From Deltaproteobacteria bacterium (GTDB lineage: Bacteria > Myxococcota_A > Polyangia > Haliangiales > Haliangiaceae), in assembly GCA_013813765.1 (NCBI GenBank), contig JACCRC010000016.1, forward strand, positions 1 to 33,692: DNA of 33,692 nucleotides, read 5' to 3'. Positions within the stretch are counted from its first letter, which is position 1. Each line of letters opens with the position of its first letter. Made by a program: the position numbers and the translations under genes. Shown one piece after another: positions 26,453 through 33,692 of this stretch. The notes beneath the pieces are model-generated. The model did not search any database. It saw only the letters and a list, made by a program, of their open reading frames with translations, and had not been told where the DNA came from.

Positions 26453-26980
26453 ATGTGGCTCGCCCACACGCTGACGCTCTCCCGCCTGCCCATCGCGGTA
26501 GGTCTGGTGCTCGCGTACGGCAACGTCGCGTGGGCGACCGCGCTCGTGGTGCTGGCGGCGGCGACCGATGCCGCGGATGGAAACGTCGCGCGCGCGATGC
26601 AGCGACGCGGCCACACGAAGCCCGACATCGGCGGCTGGCTCGATCCGCTCGTCGACAAGATCTTCGTCGTGATCGTGCTCGCGACGATCGGCTGGTACAC
26701 GCGCGACTGGCTGTTGATCGGCCTCGTCGCCGCGCGCGAGGTGCTGCTCACCCCGCTCGTGCTCGCGTACCTCGTGCTGAAGCGACCGAGGGATCACCTG
26801 AAGGCGCGGGCGATCGGCAAGGCGGCGACGATCGCGCAATTCATCGCGTGCGGCGTCGCGATCGCCGTGCCCGAGTACGCACTCGTGCCCGCGGTGATCG
26901 CGGCGGTGCTCGGCGTGGCCGCGGTCGCGGACTACGTCATCCGCGAGGCCCGCGCGCGCGGGGCGCCTCTTCCCGGGTGA
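26453..26980 (+). CDS. CDP-alcohol phosphatidyltransferase (PgsA-like)
   Basis: A 175-residue membrane enzyme with about five or six helices. It should transfer a phosphatidyl or similar group from a CDP-alcohol, as in phosphatidylglycerophosphate or cardiolipin synthesis. The signature is present: D39-x2-D42-G43-x2-A46-R47, then G60-x3-D64-x3-D68. The stretch between AR and the next Gly is 12 residues where 8-9 is usual, a small insertion (about AMQRRGHTKPDI). All four Asp are kept, so activity is likely. The exact substrate cannot be read. It is divergent from the selenoprotein gene, and its last 44 bases overlap the convergent kinase gene. Confidence 0.88.
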   Translation: MWLAHTLTLSRLPIAVGLVLAYGNVAWATALVVLAAATDAADGNVARAMQRRGHTKPDIGGWLDPLVDKIFVVIVLATIGWYTRDWLLIGLVAAREVLLTPLVLAYLVLKRPRDHLKARAIGKAATIAQFIACGVAIAVPEYALVPAVIAAVLGVAAVADYVIREARARGAPLPG

Positions 26981-28577
26981 CCGGGCCGCCCCTCTCGCCG
27001 TCGTCGCTGTCGACCGCGGGCTTTGACTGGCGCCGGCTCGGAGCGTCCGCGAACGTCTCCGGATCCGACGGATTGACGGTGGGATCGCGCTCGGTCGTCG
27101 GCGCGAGTGACGCCTCGCGATCGACCGGCCAGCTTCCGGCCCAGGTCAGCCCGGTCTTCCCGAGCGCAGCCGCGAGCTCCTCCGCGGATTCATGGCGGCG
27201 GGACGGGTCCTGATCGAGTGCGCGAGCGAGCACGTCGTCGAGCTCGACGGGAACGCCGGCGATCACCTCGGCGAGCGGCTTGTGGTTCGTGTCGCGCGGC
27301 GTCGAGCCAGTGAGCGAGAAGTAGAGTGCCGCGGCGAAGCCGTAGATATCGGAGCGCACGTTGCCCGGCGAGCCGGCCTGGACCTCTGGAGCCATGAAGC
27401 CGGGCGTGCCCATGATCGCGCCGTCCTGGGTGAGCTCGGCGTCGTCGCCGATCCGGGCGATGCCGAAGTCGAGTAGCTCGAGGCGCACTGGCTCGCCGTC
27501 GGGCGCGACGACGAACATGTTCCCGGGCTTGAGGTCGCGGTGGATCACGCCTGCGCGGTGCGCCTCGGCGAGGCCGCGCGCGGCGGGCGCGAACAGATCG
27601 ACAGCGAGCGCCGGTGGCAGCGGACCCGCGCGCTTCACGACGGAGCTGAGGTCGGTGCCGCCGAGCAGGTCCATCGCGTAATACCAGACGCCGTCGTCGG
27701 TGACGCCCCAGTCGTGGATGCGCACCACGTTCGGGTGCGAGACCGCCGCGGTCGCCTGGATCTCGCGCTCGAAGCGCGCCACGCGCGACGGCTTCCTCCC
27801 GTGCTCCGGCGACAGGATCTTCAACGCGACGCTGCGGCGCAGCGCGCGGTCCTCGGCGCGCCACACCTCGCCCATCCCGCCGCGTCCGATCCGCCGGATG
27901 AGGCGATAACGCCCGAGCTTGCGGCTCTCGAACACGCTCTGTCGCAGAGACCACGTCACGTGACCTCCCCACACCGCGACGATCGCGCCCGCGAACACGA
28001 CCGCGATGTGGACCGCGAAGGTCGCGAGCGAGGCACCGTCGTGGAGCTGGGCCTCCATCATCGGATCGAACCGTGTCGCGACGAGCAGGCCGATCGGATA
28101 GATCAGCGACGAGAGCGCGGCCCATGCAGCGCCCATTCGCCACGGCATGGGCCACGCGATCGTCTGCCCCATCACGATCACGAACACGGCGGTGACGTAC
28201 GGCGAGGTCAGTCCCCCCTGGTGCGTCGCGATCAGCGTCAGCGCGATCGAGGTGACCGGAAAGACCGCCGAGGCGAGCGCGAATGCGACCTTTGGATCGG
28301 GCAGCGGCGACCTGAAGAGCGGCGCGACCATCGCGATGTGAAACAGCGTTGTCGCGAACCGGATGACGAGGACAAACGTCAGCGAGCCGGTGCCGATGTG
28401 CGCGTGCGTGGCGATATCGAGGCCCGCGCCGCAGACCAACCACAGCGTGCACGCGGCGACGAGCACGCTACGCGCGCGCAGGACCTCGGCGGCATGCTGG
28501 TGCCGGTTGATCCGCTCCTGCTGCGCTCCCTGCGACCCCCCTGAAGGAGTCCCCCGTGCGCCCGTCGTTGGGGTCAC
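26937..28577 (-). CDS. Membrane Ser/Thr kinase with N-terminal six-helix sensor
   Basis: A 546-residue protein. Residues 35-205 hold about six hydrophobic helices (for example SLTFVLVIRFATTLFHIAMV and YVTAVFVIVMGQTIAW), and the kinase domain spans about 222-485. The glycine loop is GRGGMGEVWRAE, the ATP Lys is K253 in VALKIL, and HRDLKPGN, LDFGIARIG and GTPGFMAPE are intact. The C-terminal 60 residues are charged and disordered. This order (sensor first, kinase last) is the reverse of the usual kinase-then-helix arrangement. The GTG at 28577 has TACTAT six bases upstream. Divergent from the TPR protein gene 54 bases away. Ligand unknown. Confidence 0.9.
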   Translation of the reverse strand: MTPTTGARGTPSGGSQGAQQERINRHQHAAEVLRARSVLVAACTLWLVCGAGLDIATHAHIGTGSLTFVLVIRFATTLFHIAMVAPLFRSPLPDPKVAFALASAVFPVTSIALTLIATHQGGLTSPYVTAVFVIVMGQTIAWPMPWRMGAAWAALSSLIYPIGLLVATRFDPMMEAQLHDGASLATFAVHIAVVFAGAIVAVWGGHVTWSLRQSVFESRKLGRYRLIRRIGRGGMGEVWRAEDRALRRSVALKILSPEHGRKPSRVARFEREIQATAAVSHPNVVRIHDWGVTDDGVWYYAMDLLGGTDLSSVVKRAGPLPPALAVDLFAPAARGLAEAHRAGVIHRDLKPGNMFVVAPDGEPVRLELLDFGIARIGDDAELTQDGAIMGTPGFMAPEVQAGSPGNVRSDIYGFAAALYFSLTGSTPRDTNHKPLAEVIAGVPVELDDVLARALDQDPSRRHESAEELAAALGKTGLTWAGSWPVDREASLAPTTERDPTVNPSDPETFADAPSRRQSKPAVDSDDGERGGPVTREEAPRARGPRG

Positions 28578-28583
28578 CTTGGG

Positions 28584-28589
28584 ATAGTA
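28584..28589 (-). promoter_or_regulatory. Candidate -10 of the membrane kinase gene
   Basis: TACTAT (minus strand) matches four of six positions and stands six bases before the GTG at 28577. AAGG touches the GTG but is too close to act as a ribosome binding site. Confidence 0.45.
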
Positions 28590-28631
28590 CGCCCGTCTCC
28601 CACGGTTGGATCAGCCGTCGGCAACCCTCCA

Positions 28632-29807
28632 ATGCCCCATGTTACATGGCACTTGGTGATGTTCACGGATCCGGAGGTCCAGCGGTTGTGGCGCGCCGGG
28701 AAGATCCGCGCCGCGTACGACGCCTCGTCGCGGATCACCGCACCTCGGCCGACCGCCGATCATCCGTTCCGCGATCCGACCTCGATGCTCGAGACCGCGC
28801 GGCAATGGCACGAGCATGGCGTCCTGTGCTGGCATGTCGCGCGGTTCCCGGAGGCGGGCGCGGTGCTCGGCCGCGCGCATGCGGCGCGCAAGCAGGCGCT
28901 CGGCGTCGACCACCCCGACACGCTCGATACCGCCGAGCGCCTGGCCGCGCTGTCGCACTACCTGCTCGACGATGCCGCACCGGATCGGTTCGCGGACGTT
29001 ATCTCGCGGCTCGAGCGCGTGCACGGCGAGGACCACGTGCGGGTGGCGATCGCGCAGCGCAACTACGCCGCGTGTCTGCGCGACATGCAGCGGATCGCCG
29101 AGGCGCGCACGCTGATCGATCATGCGCGTGAGGTCCTCGAGCGCGAGCTACCGCCGGAGCACGAGGAGATCGTGGCGGTCTTCAAGGTCTCCGCGATGCT
29201 CTACAACATCGAGGGCGGCTATCACAAAGCGATCGGAGACGCGGAGCGCGCGGTGAAGATCGGCGGGAGGATCTGGAGCGAGGACCATCCGTTCGTCGTG
29301 ACCGCGGAGCTCTCGATCGCGAATGCGGAGCTGAGCCTCGGCGAGCACCGCCGCGCCGGGAAGCGGTTACCGGCGATGATCAAGAGTCTGCAGCGCGACC
29401 TCGGCGATCACCCGATGGTCGCGATCGCACTCTGCTTGCACGCCGACGTGGAGCTCGCGGCGGGCTCGAACTTCCAGCGCGCCGAGCAACTGGTCCGCCG
29501 CGGCATGGCGATCTATCGCGAGACCTACGGTGACGACGTGCCCGAGGGCATGGTGTGGACCCTGTTCCAGATCCTGTTCGAGAGCCGGCAGATCGTCGAG
29601 GCCGGCGAGTACGCGCAGGAGGCTGGCGAGCTGTCGCGGGGGCTGCACCTCGCGATGGCGGGCAAGCTCGCGAACTACCTGACGCAGGTGCGCGACTATC
29701 CGAACGCGCTGCCGTGGATCGAGCGTGCCCGCGACCTGTGCGACGACGCGGAGGTCGCGGCCGAGTGGGCCGCACAGGCCGAGCGTTTACGACGGGAAAT
29801 CGGTTGA
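28632..29807 (+). CDS. Tetratricopeptide (TPR) repeat protein
   Basis: A 391-residue soluble all-helical protein. Several kinesin-light-chain-like TPR units of about 40 residues are visible. They include HPDTLDTAERLAALSHYLL, HVRVAIAQRNYAACLRDMQRIAEARTL, HEEIVAVFKVSAMLYNIEGGYHKAI and HPFVVTAELSIANAELSLGEH. It is a protein-binding scaffold with no catalytic motif. The start is uncertain: ATG 28632 or ATG 28659 (MFTDPEVQRLW), neither with a ribosome binding site. In myxobacteria TPR domains of this type are often fused to Ser/Thr kinases. Here the gene is divergent from a membrane kinase, so a functional link is plausible but unproven. Confidence 0.82.
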   Translation: MPHVTWHLVMFTDPEVQRLWRAGKIRAAYDASSRITAPRPTADHPFRDPTSMLETARQWHEHGVLCWHVARFPEAGAVLGRAHAARKQALGVDHPDTLDTAERLAALSHYLLDDAAPDRFADVISRLERVHGEDHVRVAIAQRNYAACLRDMQRIAEARTLIDHAREVLERELPPEHEEIVAVFKVSAMLYNIEGGYHKAIGDAERAVKIGGRIWSEDHPFVVTAELSIANAELSLGEHRRAGKRLPAMIKSLQRDLGDHPMVAIALCLHADVELAAGSNFQRAEQLVRRGMAIYRETYGDDVPEGMVWTLFQILFESRQIVEAGEYAQEAGELSRGLHLAMAGKLANYLTQVRDYPNALPWIERARDLCDDAEVAAEWAAQAERLRREIG

Positions 29808-29839
29808 CCTGGCCGGCCGCGCCCGAATACTGCACGGCC

Positions 29840-31864
<2,025 letters not shown>

Positions 31865-31884
31865 CAAGCGGTAGGGTGGATCAT

Positions 31885-32544
31885 ATGCGCCGCTACGCTG
31901 CTGTCCTTCTCGATGTCGACGGCACGCTGGTGGAGAGCAACGATGCGCACGCGCATTGCTGGGCCGAGGTCCTCGAGAAGCACGGCTACGAGGTGCCGTA
32001 CTCCCGCGTCCGCTCGCTGATCGGCATGGGCGGTGACCTGCTGATCCACGCGGTCGGTGGTCCCGAGCCCGGCACGCGCGAGAGCGAGAAGATCGCGAAG
32101 CACCGCTCCGAGCTCTTCCTCGACCACTGGCTCGAGAAGGTCAGGCCCCTCCCGAAGGCGCGCGAGCTGGTGCTCCGCCTCGGTGCCGAGGGCTATCGCT
32201 ACGCCGTCGCGAGTGCGGCCTCGACGAAGGAGTTGCTGCCGATGCTCGAGCTCGCGGATCTCGCGGACCTCTGTCCGATCAGGACGACGTCGAGCGACGT
32301 CGAGGAGAGCAAGCCGAACCCCGATATCGTGCTCGCCGCGCTCGAGAAGGTGCACGCGGAGCGGCATCGCACCGTGATGATCGGCGACACGCCATATGAC
32401 GTGATGGCGTGCCGCGGTGCCAGCGTGGACATGATCGGCGTCACGACCGGCGGGTGGAGCACCGAGGCGCTCGCCGGTGCGACCGCCGTCTACGCCGGCC
32501 CCGCAGATCTCCTCGCGCGCTGGGCCGACTCGCCGCTCGCGTAG
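31885..32544 (+). CDS. HAD-superfamily hydrolase
   Basis: A 219-residue HAD phosphatase or phosphomutase of the Gph/beta-phosphoglucomutase group with a helical cap. The nucleophile and acid/base Asp are D10 and D12 in LLDVDGTLVES. Motif II is in VASAAST, motif III Lys in EESKPNPDIV, and motif IV in IGDTPYDV. The cap region is residues 18-85. The substrate is a small phosphorylated compound that cannot be named from sequence. The ATG at 31885 has GGTGGA seven bases upstream, one of the better ribosome binding sites here. Its stop directly abuts that of the convergent L,D-transpeptidase. Confidence 0.93.
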   Translation: MRRYAAVLLDVDGTLVESNDAHAHCWAEVLEKHGYEVPYSRVRSLIGMGGDLLIHAVGGPEPGTRESEKIAKHRSELFLDHWLEKVRPLPKARELVLRLGAEGYRYAVASAASTKELLPMLELADLADLCPIRTTSSDVEESKPNPDIVLAALEKVHAERHRTVMIGDTPYDVMACRGASVDMIGVTTGGWSTEALAGATAVYAGPADLLARWADSPLA

Positions 32545-33258
32545 CTAGAACGGGCGCGGACCGACGGAGGCGCCGAAGCTGATCTGCGCCGCGGGGTGAT
32601 ACAGCACCGGCGTCATGCCGACGTCGACCTTGCGACCGCGAGCGTCGCGCTCGCCCTCGCGCTGGATCGTGACGGGCACCGACGTGTGCGGCTTCACCAT
32701 CCAGAACAGGCGGATGACGTCGTCGGACTGCATGCGGATGCAGCCATGCGAGACGTAGCCGCGGATCAGCGTCTCGGTGATCGGACCGTGTTGCGCATAG
32801 GTGTTCGCGCCGTCGCTGTTCTCCGCGGTGAGGCGGAGGAACGGGAAGCCGCCGAAGTAGTCGGGGTTCGTGCGGCGCGCGACGTACCACCAGGTGTCCT
32901 TGTTGTCGGGGCCGGTCGTGAAGTGACCGGTCGGCGTGATGCTGCGGCCAGAGGCGCCTTTGACGCCGACGCCGGCGGGATAGACCTTCGAGAAGCCGGT
33001 CGTGCGATCGAAGAGGTGAACGGTCAGGCCGTCGAGCGAGACGATGATCTCGGGGCTCACGAGCTGGGGTAGGTCGTTCGGGATCTGGTAGCGGGGCAGA
33101 TCGGACTTGCCGTCGTCCATCGGGATCGTCGGATCGACGTCCTCGTCGACACCTTCGTGCGAGCCCTGCTCGGGATCGTCGGAGGACTCGAGCGGCGCGT
33201 CGGCGCACGCGGTGAAGGAGGCGAGCACGGCTACCGAGAGGACTGCAGAGAGGCGCAT
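32545..33258 (-). CDS. L,D-transpeptidase (YkuD) lipoprotein
   Basis: A 237-residue predicted lipoprotein. MRLSAVLSVAVLASFTACAD gives lipobox F-T-A-C (Cys18), then an acidic linker rich in Asp/Glu (20-60). The YkuD domain follows. VSLDGLTVHLF, TPTGHFTTGP and HGPITETLIRGYVSHGCIRMQ hold the catalytic His171 and Cys173 of the SHGCIRM motif. It forms 3-3 peptidoglycan links or attaches lipoprotein to the wall. I chose the ATG at 33258 at the signal peptide start, not the in-frame ATG at 33282. Compared with the other L,D-transpeptidase-like protein in the window, this has the canonical motif and is the better candidate for an active enzyme. Confidence 0.93.
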   Translation of the reverse strand: MRLSAVLSVAVLASFTACADAPLESSDDPEQGSHEGVDEDVDPTIPMDDGKSDLPRYQIPNDLPQLVSPEIIVSLDGLTVHLFDRTTGFSKVYPAGVGVKGASGRSITPTGHFTTGPDNKDTWWYVARRTNPDYFGGFPFLRLTAENSDGANTYAQHGPITETLIRGYVSHGCIRMQSDDVIRLFWMVKPHTSVPVTIQREGERDARGRKVDVGMTPVLYHPAAQISFGASVGPRPF

Positions 33259-33398
33259 GGCGAGCGGTCCGTGAGCAGGCAACGTGCCGATCGAGCCCCT
33301 CCACGACTACGCGGAGTTGAGTGCTGTCGCGCATGACGGATCGACCGGTCTGGAAGCTCGAATCGCCAGAACTTGTGCAAAGACGTGCACTTCGATTA

Positions 33399-33415
33399 CT
33401 GTACGAGTGTTCAGA
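33399..33415 (+). promoter_or_regulatory. Candidate LexA box over the helicase start
   Basis: CTGTACGAGTGTTCAGA agrees with 15 of 17 positions of the Myxococcus xanthus LexA-box consensus as I recall it (CTRHAMRYBYGTTCAGS). The misses are position 8 and the last base. It overlaps TACTGT (33397-33402), a possible -10, and the GTG at 33407. A LexA dimer here would block transcription start directly. Confidence 0.5.
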
Positions 33416-33692
33416 CACTTCGCGACGCTCAATCAATCGCAGCGCGCGGCGGTCACCGCGAGCAGCGATGCACCGCTCCTGATCATCGCGGGCGCGGGGA
33501 CCGGGAAGACCACGCTCGCGCACCGGATCGCACGCTTAAAGGCGTCACGGCGGTTGGCGATGATCTACTCGTTCCGCGCCGCGACCGTGCACAACATCCT
33601 CGAGTTCCCGAGCAAGTTCTCCGTGCCCGATGTACACCGAAAAGCAACATCGGCACGGAGACCGTCACGTCTACGCGCCGCGCTCTCGCTTC
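33407..33692 (+). CDS. UvrD-type SF1 helicase, N-terminal fragment (runs off window)
   Basis: Only the first 95 codons are visible. FATLNQSQRAAVTAS is the Q-motif region and LLIIAGAGTGKTTLAHRIARL is Walker A, both standard at the start of UvrD/Rep/PcrA helicases. After residue 45 the sequence (SRRLAMIYSFRAATVHNILEF and on) departs from the usual LLLTFTxRAA pattern. The last 30 residues, rich in Arg and Ser, fit poorly. I cannot tell whether this is a divergent helicase, a frameshifted one or poor terminal sequence. GTG 33407 is chosen because the family's first conserved residues follow directly. No ribosome binding site is seen. Confidence 0.65.
   Translation, partial: MFRHFATLNQSQRAAVTASSDAPLLIIAGAGTGKTTLAHRIARLKASRRLAMIYSFRAATVHNILEFPSKFSVPDVHRKATSARRPSRLRAALSL

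Overview
The window is very GC-rich and almost fully coding. I find 32 genes on both strands and no gene-free stretch over 300 bases. The content points to a myxobacterium-like bacterium (Myxococcota, the former Deltaproteobacteria). The signs are four eukaryotic-type Ser/Thr kinases in 33 kb, many small lipoproteins, a large protein of repeated carboxypeptidase-regulatory-like domains, a MYXO-CTERM-like anchor, and a sequence close to the Myxococcus LexA box. I see no phage genes, transposases, tRNAs, rRNAs or CRISPR array. The region reads as ordinary chromosome.

Layout. 1-4.5 kb: a truncated repeat-domain surface protein, a small unknown protein, two Cys-rich lipoproteins and a GNAT acetyltransferase. 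4.5-12 kb: arginine decarboxylase (speA), a Ser/Thr kinase, a HelD-like helicase, a small exported protein and a membrane class III adenylate cyclase. 12-15 kb, minus strand: nadA, an L,D-transpeptidase-like lipoprotein, a universal stress protein, a paired palindromic repeat, and two YeeE/YedE-type sulfur transporter halves. 15-23 kb: two more kinases with a lipoprotein between them, a TPP riboswitch with thiC, a methyltransferase with an acidic tail, and ligA. 22.7-26.4 kb: a DUF4142 protein, a composite phospholipase-like/beta-barrel protein, a small lipoprotein, a small soluble protein, and a hidden selenoprotein gene. 26.4-33.7 kb: a CDP-alcohol phosphatidyltransferase, a six-helix membrane kinase divergent from a TPR protein, an S9 peptidase, a HAD hydrolase, an L,D-transpeptidase, and the start of a UvrD-type helicase.

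Main discoveries. (1) Positions 26185-26412 (minus) encode a 75-residue SelW/Rdx-family protein whose redox motif is Cys-Asn-Gly-Sec, with an in-frame TGA at codon 11. Conventional gene calling misses it. (2) Eleven starts have a TANNNT hexamer 5-8 bases upstream, and most of these lack a ribosome binding site. This suggests widespread leaderless initiation. (3) Positions 23485-25236 (minus) fuse a zinc-phospholipase/S1-P1-like domain, a MYXO-CTERM-like segment, a second signal-like segment and a probable outer-membrane barrel. (4) A LexA-box-like operator overlaps the start of the helicase at 33.4 kb. (5) A pair of 21-bp palindromes separates the stress protein from the sulfur transporter genes.

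The genes look like a mosaic of short operons. They cover cofactor synthesis (nadA, thiC), DNA maintenance (ligA, two helicases), envelope work (two L,D-transpeptidases, lipoproteins, S9 peptidase) and signalling (four kinases, a cyclase).
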